DNA of 64,000 nucleotides from Neckera pumila (lineage: Eukaryota > Streptophyta > Bryopsida > Hypnales > Neckeraceae), in NCBI GenBank assembly GCA_963969595.1, contig OZ018408.1, positions 23,619,823-23,683,822 on the forward strand, read 5' to 3'. This document shows, piece by piece, positions 1 through 11,389 of the stretch. Made by a program: the position numbers and the translations under genes. Under the pieces are notes generated by a model, which was given only the letters and a program-made list of their open reading frames with translations, was not told where the DNA came from and ran no database searches. Each line of letters opens with the position of its first letter. Positions within the stretch are counted from its first letter, which is position 1.

Positions 1-780
1 TGCCGATTTCCAACAAGAAATGCTTGAAGCTTTTTGTATTTATTTTTCACAGATGAGAGTACATTTCCTCTTCACCTCACAAAATTTTCAGAATTTAAAA
101 AAAAAAAACTGATTTTTATAAGAATTTTTGAATGAAAAGTGAAGAAAAATTCATATCAAATAGAAAATTAGTTCCAAAAATATAAGAATTTCACCTTGGG
201 TGCAGATTATAGGGACAAACATCATGGTGTAAAATTATTTACCATGTACATCTATAATTAGAATATAAAAGACATTAAAAATTCATGCAAACTTCAAACT
301 CCTATAAAATATTCAATTTTGAAATTTTTTCCAAAATTCCAATTGGAGTAGAAACTAGAGTAGCTCACCTTTGTTTTGTTAGTTGGGCTCAAACTCCCCA
401 AACATCATTTTCAAGGAGAAATTTCTGATTTTGAGAAAGGAGTAAAATACACTAAAATGGCAAATTTTGCCTCCCGTTTTTTTTCTTTGGTCCTCTCTCA
501 CATGAAGACAAAGGCTGTGATGATTGCAAAGTCAATTGGAAACTATTCCTAACCCACTATTCAAGATGCACAAGCAAAAAGCGGATGAAAAAGCACTTGT
601 AGCTTCCGTGTAGTTCACTTTCTGTTCGTCCAAACGCCACAAAATGGCGCCCTCGGCGTTTCTGGGTTAATCTCGGTCATCAACCTTAATCCCGGTCACC
701 AGCACGCCCACGGTCACAGACCCGCCCACGCACCGACCTACCTCTCTTGCGGCGGTTTCTTCGTTTCTCCCGCTACAGGA
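1..780. other. AT-rich spacer and putative promoter of the I9 gene
   Basis: I see no gene here. The first 600 bases are AT-rich without a coding pattern. From about 620 the sequence becomes GC-rich and CT-rich, as expected of a promoter and 5' leader for the gene that follows on the plus strand. Confidence 0.4.
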
Positions 781-1884
781 AGGCATTTGCAAGCACGCAA
801 CCTCCGTCTCTCGCCCTCCTTCGATCTCCTCTATCGCTCAATTGAACCCCCGTCACCTCATCACTCTCCCCCTGCGTTCCCTTTGTGTTTGTTTCTGTCC
901 GATCCGCCTCAGGTACGTCGCTCTCTCTCATTCTCCTCGCAACCCTGCTTTCTCGCTCTTTCTCTATCCTTGTACTGGAATTGGGATGGGTCCGTGAATT
1001 GGGATGGAGTTGTGAAGTGGGATGGATTTGTGGGTTTGTGAATTTTCGCCGTCACAAGAGGTTTGCTGCATGAATTTGACGAGGTTGTGGTGGCCGAACG
1101 GTCATTTAGTTCTTTAGTCGGTGTGACTTTGTTGGGGTTTTGTGAGGATGAGGAAGTGATTTGGATTCGGGTTTGGGCGATGAGAGTTGAACAGTCGGAT
1201 GACGAATTTGATTCTTGGCCCTTGGGGTTCTTGGGATTCTTGGATGGCGTGAGTTGTGTGTTGGGGATTTGTAGGGTTTGGGGGATGTGTGTTTGGGGAT
1301 ACGTGATTTACTTCTCGTGTGGTGTCGGTGGAGTGACGTTAATGGTAGACAATTTGGCGACAATTTGTAGTTGTCATTGGAATCTGTATGCGAGTACATG
1401 ATTTGCATGGGGATCCGGCACAATCTATACAGTAATGGGTTCAAATCTGTTGATGTAGTAGCGGAGCCAAGGGAGGGGGATTTCGGGATCGATGTGAAAT
1501 ATGAGCCGCGCTCAGGTGTGTGTGTGCTCAGGTTGGTGTGTATGAGACTCTTGTTTTCCTCTTTCCGGGACAAATTCGTGGATGTGTGGATCTCCAAACA
1601 AATTTCTGTTTCGAGTTTTTTTTTTCAGGATGTGATGTTCTAGCGAAATTCTACATGCAGTGGATGGTTTGGTTACTTGGAAGAATCGATTTGCTTGAGT
1701 AAGTTGGTGAGACAACCTTGAATTGGATGGAATTTTCGTAGCGGGGATGGTCTTTTTATTCTGAAATTCTCTGGGTTTTGATTCAGTTTCAAAGTGAAAT
1801 ATTTTGTTTATTTACTTACAGAACCGTGGTTATGTTATTGTGTGTTTCATGATGACAGACCTGATCTCATACAGGTCCTGCCAC

Positions 1885-3556
1885 ATGAGTTCCAGGCCGT
1901 TGCTGTTTGGAAGTATTCTAGCGTGCCTCTTTATACTACTTTGGAGCGGAGCGAAGCCGGCTTGTTCCACAATGGCGGCCAAGGTTTGTGCAATCCGTCT
2001 TGGGATCGTTGTATTTGCAATGCTGACTGTAAATGTCACTCCCAGTAATTTCTGGAAACATGGGAATTGTTTTTTTGGAATAGTCTCTGATGCCTTTGAT
2101 GGGTCTTCCTTTTATTGCATGTATATAGTCGTTAGTCTTCGTAATTATAAGCGCACTTTCATTAGTAACCCAGCCAACACCTTTTCCTTCCAGCGTATGA
2201 ACTATGTGACATAATGACGTAGTTGTCCTCTGCCGTTCTTAAGGTTTATATTGGGGTTTCGAGGGTTCAGAATTAGTGTAGCCCTAAGTGCTTAAACTAT
2301 AACTGTAACTTCACTATGGAAGTTAACAGCTAACTTTATTAAACATAATTTTTATTGTTTAAAACTATAAGGTATGAATTAAACATCTATTGGTACAGTT
2401 ACCTTGAAGCTTCTTGTATGGCCTCATACGGCTCATAATTCTCATAATTTTTACGATTTTAGCAATTTGAGTCTTTATGTATTTTAATGAATTATCTATG
2501 ACGATTGATTGCTTATGTTGTTCATTTTAACATCTCTAAGTATGGATGCGGCCACTTTTGGCCATTTGGTCACTTAGGGCTTAGTTATCTTCTCTTCTCT
2601 TTGGCTTGTTTATAGCTGGAGCAGGTGGTAGTAACATCTTGATTGGTGATTTATCATCCAGGATGAGGGCGCTGTCCACATTGTCTACGTGGAGAAAAGT
2701 GCCGAGCACGAAAATGCCGTGGAAGATCATCACCTCAGTATCCTTGCTACTGTCTGCGGCAGGTGTGTCCTAGTTTCCTTACTTATCTCAGCTGTTGAAC
2801 GTGGAGGCATTCGAATGTGGAGCCTTCAATTTTCGCGTTTCTTTCTAGAATTTTTTGTAGAATTTTGTTCGAGTCCTAATTGTATATGAGTAATATTCTC
2901 AATGCTGGAGCATATGTTCGTCTGTGCAGTAAGGAGGCAGCCAAGGAAAAGATGCTCTACAGTTACAACCAAGCCATGAGCGGGTTTTCTGCAAAGCTTA
3001 CAGATGACCAAGTGAAGACCCTAACAGGTAATTTCTTATTGGCTATCAGAGGATAACCCACCTTCTAGAGTAGAAAGTGTGCTTTCAATGGGAGATCATT
3101 TCTAATATAATTGGTGAGAGATCATTTAATTTGTGTACGAGAGCCAAACCTGTCGAGGCCAAATTTTTATCACTATGTTAGAATTTTCTTAATTTCTGCA
3201 ATTTCAAAGTGAGGATGTGAACCACTAGAATTGACAATGAACAACCCCATTTCCATTCAAAGTGGAGTGGCCATTGGTAGTTAGCCAAGTCATGCTTACA
3301 CCACTTGCTAACAGGGCCAACCAAGTGTGTCTATCGGTGAGTTGCTGTTGTCAACAGGGTTGTCAAGTTTAGTCTCTAGAGCAGAGATTTTGATGTCCTT
3401 TTGGTTTGTTTTGCAGAAACTCCCGGAGTTCTGCGTGTTGTGAAGGACCAAATTCACACTGTCCATACAGTGAAACCTGTGGGTGGTGCAGGCCCCCGTA
3501 TGACCAAAGTGGGTGGTAATGTGATTTCATCACTGGGCAATCCTAACCTTCACTAG
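1885..3556 (+). CDS. Secreted stand-alone inhibitor I9 (subtilisin-propeptide-like) protein
   Basis: Four coding exons: 1885-1983, 2662-2762, 2930-3027 and 3417-3556, all with GT-AG introns and closing phases, giving 145 residues. Residues 1-28 form a hydrophobic signal peptide (LFGSILACLFILLW). Residues about 38-115 match the I9 fold: the strand AVHIVYVEK, then a middle with MLYSYNQAMSGFSAKLTDDQV, then the TPGVLRVVKD strand. In plant subtilases this domain is the propeptide, acting as intramolecular chaperone and inhibitor; here no protease domain follows before the stop. Free I9 proteins are known in plants as subtilase inhibitors, so a secreted subtilase regulator is the likely role (inference). 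A leader exon near 780-912 (donor at 913) appears to splice to 1822. An in-frame ATG at 1849 is an alternative start, but 1885 gives the better signal peptide. Intron 1 carries a MITE. Confidence 0.85.
2279..2583. mobile_element. MITE in intron of the I9 gene
   Basis: The left end TAGCCCTAAGTG and the right end CACTTAGGGCTTA are inverted copies of each other about 305 bp apart. The element is AT-rich and non-coding and lies wholly inside the first coding-region intron. Its right end (gcggccacttttggccattt) resembles a segment at about 63427-63475 in a LACS intron, so the family has more than one member. The ends are loosely related to the TTAA/CCC-type elements elsewhere in the window. Confidence 0.5.
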
Positions 3557-5639
3557 AGCTACTGAATGACGAGTCTTTTGTACTGAACATCAGAAACTGG
3601 CAGTGCTCCCACTTTTGGAGTGGCAACTTATATTAGTTTCAAGTTTTGAGTTGTAAGCATTTTGAAGGAGAGCTTGCAGAATTATATAAGCGTATTGTTG
3701 TGAGTTTTGAAGAGCGTTATTAATAGCTTTTGGTTTGTTATATATGGCTGTGAACGTTTTGCGCTTGGCAGGTAGCTCCTGCTGTGAATAAACTCTGATG
3801 TTACACTGTAAATGCGTATTCCCTGTATTTCCTGAGAATGCGTCGTGTTGTATACATAATTAATCCTCTGGCTGGACAATTTATTTAGGGTCAAGAATTA
3901 CCTTAATCCATAGGTGCTCGGATGGGACTCACAAATTGTAATGTGGTTTTGCAACCTTTGGGTATGATGACTGTACTCTACCCTCGTAGATTTTAGTCAC
4001 AGATTTTTCTTGGACAAAAATCTCTAAAAATCATGTAAGGTTTGTTGCTTGTGAGTGGCTTCCTATTTGGGGTATTTTTCCAGTTGGAAGTATGATCCTA
4101 TTCGTGCATTCATTGAATTGCACCTCTGTAATTGTTGAGGCTGTTTTAGTCATGAAAATCACTAATATCAAGATGTGAATTCATGGTATTGCATTAGGAA
4201 TTCCCTTTCAGGTAACGTAACTGACCCTATTTGTGACAATTTCTGATGTGCCCCATAGGTAGTGGGAAAAAGTTAATTTTCTTCACATATGAGAAAGTGA
4301 GAAAGCAGTACAACTTCAAAGCTTATCTTTTTGATGAAGTATGAATTTATTACAAATTTTTCAAGTGTGTTATGCTGCTTTTCATAAGTAAAACCTATGG
4401 AAAGTACACTTTCCAAATGGTCATCTTATAAGTAAGACCAACGAAAGGTAAGCTAGGAGGCTCTGAAAGCGACCATGTAGGCTTGCCTAAAATGGACATG
4501 AGGTGGTTGCTAAACGGACCTTCTATAGTCATTGAATGGATCAATAAAGAAATATTATTTATTGTAGGAGTCAATCATTCTCTTTGCTTTTCCCATTTCT
4601 TTCTAGAAGTTGCATGTGAACAGTTTATGAAAGACCTAAGGTCATAAATATAGATTCTTTTTGTTTGAAAATCATAAGTAATTTGAATATGCTACAAAAC
4701 AACTTGTATTACAATCATAATATATTTCTCTTTGTCTGAAAAATGAATTAAAAATAATCCCATCCAAGAAACCACATAAAAAAGGCAAATCAGTCGTTAG
4801 ATGCATCATTCATTGAAATTTTATGATATAGTAACTTTAAAATTAGTTTTCTTTCAAATTACAACTAATTTTTTCTTCAAACTTCTTTGCAATATCGCGA
4901 AGGTCAAATTTGGCAAAATTTAAGTCATTTTTATAAAAAAAAGTGCCATATGTCATCTTGTAAATGGTGTGAGGTGACATGGACCCTTGATAAATTTCAT
5001 TTCATTACTAGAGTGCCAAATCAGACCTTCACATATGGTGAGAGTGCCAAATCAAACCGTCACATACAACTTCCATATAAGTTATCTACTTTTGAACTTT
5101 ATCCTTTGATGTGTATGGTATGGTTGTTTGAATGAAAAAGTTTCAAATCTATACTCAGTTTTGGTCGTCACTGTATCAAAATAAATATCATCAAATTGTA
5201 AGATAGATATTGGGAAATCAAATGCATCATCATGCTCAAAGGAGAGTCATCCACATCAAATAGACAAGGGGTGAGAGCTGTACTGTACTGTACAACATGT
5301 GATGATAGTGGAAAACTGTGGAAGATATTCCACAGTGAACTGGAAGAGAGGGTCATATTATGGAGGACTTAGTTCCTCACAGGGATAAACACAACTTCCG
5401 TCCTAGATATTAAATTACTAATCAAGGGAAGCACCATACACCCCACCCACTCAGACCGTTAGCGATACGCGTCGAAAACGCACTAAGTTATGCTAAGACC
5501 ACTTCTCAATCACCCAGGAATATGGCTGCAACAACCAAACCCTAGCTATCATACAGCGAAAAATCAGGCAAACTATTCAGCTAAAGAATCGAAACCACCA
5601 AAGCGCATACACGGAGCAGGATGCATTGGTGCCTTCAAC
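3557..5639. other. 3' regions of convergent genes and spacer
   Basis: This stretch holds the 3' untranslated region of the I9 gene (to perhaps 3900) and that of the minus-strand gene ending at 5640. Between them is AT-rich sequence. A short imperfect direct repeat (gagtgccaaatca) occurs near 5011-5055. I find no coding exon. Confidence 0.4.
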
Positions 5640-8600
5640 CTACAAGTGCGCAAATTCATCCTTAAAAAGAGATTGCACTTTGCTATGGATTCGTGCAGAC
5701 CGTCTCACCGCTGACCCTGCCATCAATAATTCATCAACACAACCGATATCAGAGAACTGCAAATGATACATCCTACGCACAAATGCAGAAGAGATAATAA
5801 ACAGTCGCAAATCGCAAGTAGATCTACCAAATAAATGTGTTATTTTAGTAGGTCTCTTTTCATATGATCTTTAGTAAAATTCTCTACTTGATTATCACAT
5901 AAAAATCTCAATGTGACACTATTACTATTACTTCAAAATATCCACATGTCACAATTCTGCTAGAAATACGAAATGAATCTTTAAGAACGATGACCCCAAA
6001 CATGCCACTATTGCACTTAACAAATGCATCAATTTCATTTGACTACATAACTTTTTGAACTATAAAAAAATTTCAAATCATTTCTAAATCTCTCAATATG
6101 GGTAGAGATAATCGAATGGTAGTTGCAAAAACATCATGAAAAGGAGTGGTACCTGGAGTTGGGCACCCAATGGTATCTGCGCCATTTTCTCGGTCACCCT
6201 GCAACCAACATCACACGGCCTTCGTATTACATCAACCCCAAAATAACATAATTCACTTGGAACTAAACGAACAATCCAATTAAGATCTTTCTTGCAAAAA
6301 CAACACAAGATAATCCTTATGTCGACTATGGTTCCAAGAGCTTTAAGTTAACAGTAACAAAAACCTCATTCAATGTCCTCGCCTTGCGAGCAGTCCGGGC
6401 TTCTGCACCTCCATCCTGCTGGGCCTCCTTCAGTGCAGCCTTGCTCTTGGAACACGATTTCGTCAGTCTCGTCACACCTGCCACAGCAAACCTCGCCGGC
6501 TTAGAAGATCCCACATGGTCAATGTCAACGCGTATGCGCCAAATCAATTCAGAGTATATTTGCTAAACACTTCCCAGGGACACTGGATATATGACATTCG
6601 AATACACGGAGCCAAACTAAACTCAACAACTCCAACTTACGTTTGGGAGGACTGCAAGTCGAGGTCGAATCCTTCTCATTTGCACCACTTGACCCATTTG
6701 CCAGATCCCTGGTCTGGTTCTCCATCTGACTCTGCACATACTCCGACAAAGGACTCGTTTCCTTGGGCAGCTTCGCAGACAAAATCTCCTTCAATTTCGA
6801 ACCCTTCATTTCCCTCTCCACTATGGATTTCCAGGAAGGTTTCGGGAGATCCACTCGTGGAGTCACCTCCCTGGATCCTCGCGACAAGCGCTTACTCTTT
6901 GTGCTCGATGTTTGCTCCGATGGGCTGCTCCCAAACGGCGAGCATTCGACTGTCATGTCCCATGGGCCTCTCCGGGTCATGTTGCCCACACTGCTTGTTC
7001 TGCGATGTCGACTTCTCAGAATTCTAACACTGGCAGTTTCAGATGGGGTATCAGCACTGGGAGTGGCAGGAACGACAGGAGTACCCGTAACACCTTTCAT
7101 CGACCTCTGCTTCGTCAGCTTCCTCATTGGAGTGGCAAGGGAAATTTTGGAGCTCTCATCTTGGACGATGCTAATCTCAGCGTCAACTGGAATTGCGGTA
7201 CAATCGGCCTCTACAGAACGGTTAACAGCAGTCACGGTGTCCACGAGAGGGTCCATTGAAGACGCCGGCATGCCAGAGGGGTCCACAGGAGAATCACTTG
7301 TCGCTGAGATGTCGGCAGATGACTGCGTTCCTGGGGCGAAGTCCTTGGCATTCAAATGTGCTGCGTCCAAATTATCCAGGATACGCATCACGTGAGGATC
7401 CATTCAGGCGCAGTGAAATGTGTAGCAAATCTCAAAAAAATGAACACCGCTCGACATCATGTTGCACAAAATGAACATGGAGACAAATACGACCACGTTG
7501 CATGAAACTTCCAAAGACGAGCATACAAACAAGAGAGTCACCTTCTGCCTCACGGCCTTCTTTGGAAACTGAACTGCCATCTGGAGACTCGCCTAGCCCT
7601 GACGTGGCAACTTGCACCTCAGCTAACTCGGTAAACATCTTCACCTTTTCTTCCACACTGCCTCGGACGCTCAGAAGAACGGCCTCGGCACTTAAACTGT
7701 GCCTGTGAGATCGAGAAATATTCTCCACAATCTCAGTCATAGATTGCTCTCCTTCGTCGTGCAAATCGTTCCCTTCCGAGTGGACTTCGTTCTCAGAAAA
7801 TCTACCGTTCATCTCAGGAACCTTGAAATCGGAAGCCGAATTGGCAACATGATCCGGCAGGATATGCGACATCACCTCTCTCATGACAGAGTCCACATCC
7901 ATTAGCCGTACTGGTATTCTTCCTGTAACAAAATAGCTATGCCAACAGGTTAGGTAGCGATTATCCAAGCCACTCACAACGCTCACCCTCCATATGTCAC
8001 TGTTTCAATCAGTTTGTAGGTGTAGAGATGAATACAAGTTCAACTACGAAAAACTCAGAAACTCTGGGAAACTTATAGATCGAATGACACAAGTGTTCTT
8101 TCGATAATACAAGCGAAAAATGATAACAAGACAAATCAAGAGCTATCAAATACTGCACATTGTCAATATTCCCAAGATGTCACGAGACGACTAAAACCCT
8201 GAAGAAAGAACTGCACTCTTACCCTCTGGACTGAGGTCCACAGTCTCTCCGGTAACCGCAGATTGAATTTCTGGAGTACCCTTTTCAGATAAATCACCAT
8301 CCAACCATTCAGACAGGGAGTCCACAGGCTTCTCGGCGACACCGTCGAACACTGCAGATGCACGAATGCATCCCTCTTCTAAAACAGGACCGCTGTGTCT
8401 GGGCGAAGTGGGTTCTGCCGCAGATTTGCTGCCGCCGTTGGACGCCACCTCTACATTAAGGGAGGCAACTTTGAAACTGGGGGTGCCTATATCCTCTGAT
8501 ATTAACGTCGGGCTTCCGAGTGCAGGGACCTTTTCACTAGCTTCCAGGTCCCTTTGTCCATCAACTTCCGAAGTGCTTGGAGACTCGCTCACAGTCTCAA

Positions 8601-11389
8601 CGGCAGGAAAGGATACCTGAAAAACTCAGAAGAGTGAGTCTACTATAGACCACAAATCCTGACATCTCTGCGTTTCATAATCGTACTCACATCAACAGGG
8701 TGATGAACACAGAAAGAATGCCAAACGATAGTAAGAGTGGAGGAACGGAGCAGCACAAACTTGTTCGAGGTCAACGATTAGAAAGAGATGGAAACAACCA
8801 TACCAGTGCTGCAGACTGCGTCCTACAGGGGCTAGATTGCCGCAGCACCCCTGCCTTGCCTGATAAAAGTCAACCAAGATAATTAGATCATCAATGCAAA
8901 CTCCCACGGATTCAACAAAACGAATAGCGAACAATACAAGCAATGCCAATAGTGCAAATGATTAAAAGACCAAGTATCAAGTCTCAAGATTCAAAGAACG
9001 CCTACCATGCGGACTGAGGTCAACCACGATTTCTATTGGCGAAGGCTCAACACCCAGGGAACCCATTTCGGACAATTCACCATGCAACACCTTAGACAGG
9101 GAATCCGCCGGCTTCTCAGAAATACTGTTGCCCAGTCCAGACACAAGTGCAGATCTCGCTTCAAGGACGCGACTGCTGAAATCTTCAGAAGCAGGCTGGG
9201 CGGTGCGTTTGCTCCCGACTCGAGATGCAAGCTCCAAAATCTTGGAGCCTACACTCAAACCCGGAGCACCTGGATCTTCCGACGAAGGAGTTGTCTCAAC
9301 CGCGGGAGCGCCAGCCTACACAAAAGCACTACGATTATTCTACGACGGACTAGCAATCCTCCACATCTAGGTGTAGAAAAACAAGCTCGACATACAGCAC
9401 TCCGACAGAGCCATCAAGGATCCCAGAACGTCCAAACGATATCATTTCAGACCAGAACCTGACAAATGCTACAATAACAAACACGAGAAGCAGAAAGATA
9501 ATCATAACAGCGACGAACAGCAAACATACCGATGGTAGATTCTGGATCTCAGATGGGCTAGTCTCTGCCACTTTCCCTGTCTTGCCTGATGCATATCAAA
9601 CAGCAAAATTCAATCGTAACTCCCACAACCACATGCTCAAGGAAAGAGTAGTTTAAATCCTTCAAACACGCACTGCAGGATGATCTTATAAACTAAACGA
9701 AAAAATTTCGCCAGACCAGATCGCCCAGGAATCCATGGATCTTAGTTGCTGCGTGAAGAATCTTTGGGTATTTTTCAAAACGAAACTACAATCAAGGAAT
9801 CCATAAGCCCTGTGAAGGAGTTCATAGACAGCGACCAGGAAACGAAATCCACAGCATACGAATTCCTTACTTGCAGAGTGACCCACAGCTTGCGTAGCCA
9901 AGAACTCCATCGTCTTCGCCAACTTCTTCCCGTATTCCGCTTTAGCATGTTGGGATCGGGAATCGGCAACCACACACGAGAAAGTCGACGATTTCGATAA
10001 CATCCTGCCCATGAAATGAGGACGCTTCTGCTGGACGTCCTTCATCGCACCCCCAGTCTCCATGACAACCGCTGGAACGATCGAACTCGTACTCTGAGGC
10101 TGCCAAAGAAATCCGTGTAAGCTGCCACCGACTCACCGCCACTCCACAAAAAGTGACCAAAACTATACACGAGAAGCATTTTGAAACTAGGATGAAAAAG
10201 CATAAATTATACCAAGCTTATGCTCTACCAATAATACACGGAGGTACACCTACGGACTCCAGATCCATAGAACATCACCAACCCGATGCCCAAGACACTT
10301 ACAGCTACTTCCAGCACGTCACCGCCGGCTTCGGACGCAGCACCCTTTAACTCCTCTGGTTCGCAAACCGCTTTGTCGATTACGTCGCCATTCGTCGAAC
10401 GCGCCCCCTGCTGGGTACCCTCGCATTGCTGAACAAGAGACTTCACTAATTCGTCACCTGGGCACGATTCCTGATAACGCTTCAACTGCCGCAAGACGTC
10501 TTTCCTGGGCTGCACCACACCCGTCCATGCTCAGACACAAATTCGCATCACAAATCTCCCAAAATTCAATGCCAAACTGCGTTCCGGAACTTCAATTCCT
10601 TCCCAACACGAAGCACTCACCTCCGCCTCCAACCTGATGGCCACACGAAACAAGTCTTTCACCACCTCGTGCTTCTTCTCGCCCTCGGCAAGCTTGATCA
10701 ACACAACCCAATGAGCCGCAGAATACAGCAAAGATGCATCGCCCGATAAGGAAACATCCACGGAACCCCGCAACATACCATTCTTGGAGCAAGAACATCG
10801 ACCCTTGTCCAGGGAAGAGAACCGCGGCGCTCGAGCCTGAACCTCTGACTTCTTCTCCATCATGCTCGTTCGATTCACCACTCTCGGTCGTTTCGAACCA
10901 ACTGCATTACTGGGCACCTCACCCTTCTTCGCTAATGTATCCGGCTTCACATCCCGAGCAGATGCAGCGAACACCATCGGTGATTGGACTGAACTCGGAT
11001 TGTCGGATGATGGTCTCCTCTTATGCAGAGGAGCGGACTTCCCTGCAGTTAAATCCACGTGTCAGAGTCCGAAATGCCCGCACAATCTAAATCCCCGATC
11101 AGAAATCAGCTCCGACCAAATGTGCACCTGTTCCGCCCAGAGAGACTCTATCCAATTAGGATACAATCAATGCAATTCTGGTTCTGGTGAGACAGAATGT
11201 CGCGCAAATGGCACCTGTGATGAAAGGCAGCTTCGTCAGGTTCGACCGCAAGCTCTGGGGTCCATCTCCGAAAGCCGAGAGTTGCTTCTTCGATGCGAGA
11301 GGGGCTGCGTACCGAGATGCGACGGCGGAGTATTGTTTCCCAGCCCGCGTCACCTTCTGACCATCCAGTGCGGTCTTGGGTATAGACAT
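5640..11389 (-). CDS. Large unrecognised Ser/Pro-rich protein with duplicated exon pair
   Basis: Thirteen exons on the minus strand: 11215-11389, 10621-11042, 10303-10509, 9871-10099, 9530-9576, 9006-9315, 8804-8850, 8223-8616, 7542-7922, 6641-7360, 6365-6477, 6153-6198 and 5640-5716. Phases close at every junction, giving 1055 residues. I do not recognise the protein. Residues about 160-230 form the only compact region: LYSAAHWVVLIKLAEG, a KKH, then LRQLKRYQES. This loosely recalls uncharacterised plant proteins with an 'AAxWLxxIKLAE...KH' motif (from memory, unsure). Residues 345-611 are two copies of a two-exon module. Residues 738-978 are rich in TP and SP sites and basic patches; the C-terminus has GCPTP and RRSARI. 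Together this suggests a phosphorylated nuclear or cytoskeletal protein, with no enzyme signature. The exon 9/10 junction is the weakest part of the model. The start follows an apparent leader-intron acceptor at 11400. Confidence 0.72.
8223..8850 (-). repeat. Duplicated exon module, copy 2 (exons 7-8)
   Basis: A 47-nt exon (8804-8850) is followed by a 394-nt exon (8223-8616). The large exon repeats PAVET, ...AEKPVDSLSEWLDGDLSEKG and TVDLSPEG from copy 1, with an extra insertion of about 28 residues near its start. Intron starts and small-exon acceptors also look alike (aggcaaggcag against aggcaagacag). The divergence implies an old duplication. Confidence 0.85.
9006..9576 (-). repeat. Duplicated exon module, copy 1 (exons 5-6)
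   Basis: A 47-nt exon (9530-9576) is followed by a 310-nt exon (9006-9315). The encoded module begins with RKVAETSPSE, continues with PAVET, then ...SEKPADSLSKVLHGELSEMG and ends in VVDLSPHG. Copy 2 has the same exon order, the same 47-nt first exon, the same phases (0 after the small exon, 1 after the large one) and matching residues, so the unit was duplicated with its introns. Confidence 0.85.

Noticed and set aside
6763..7395. 210-codon plus-strand ORF
   Set aside because: Antisense shadow of exon 10 of the minus-strand gene.
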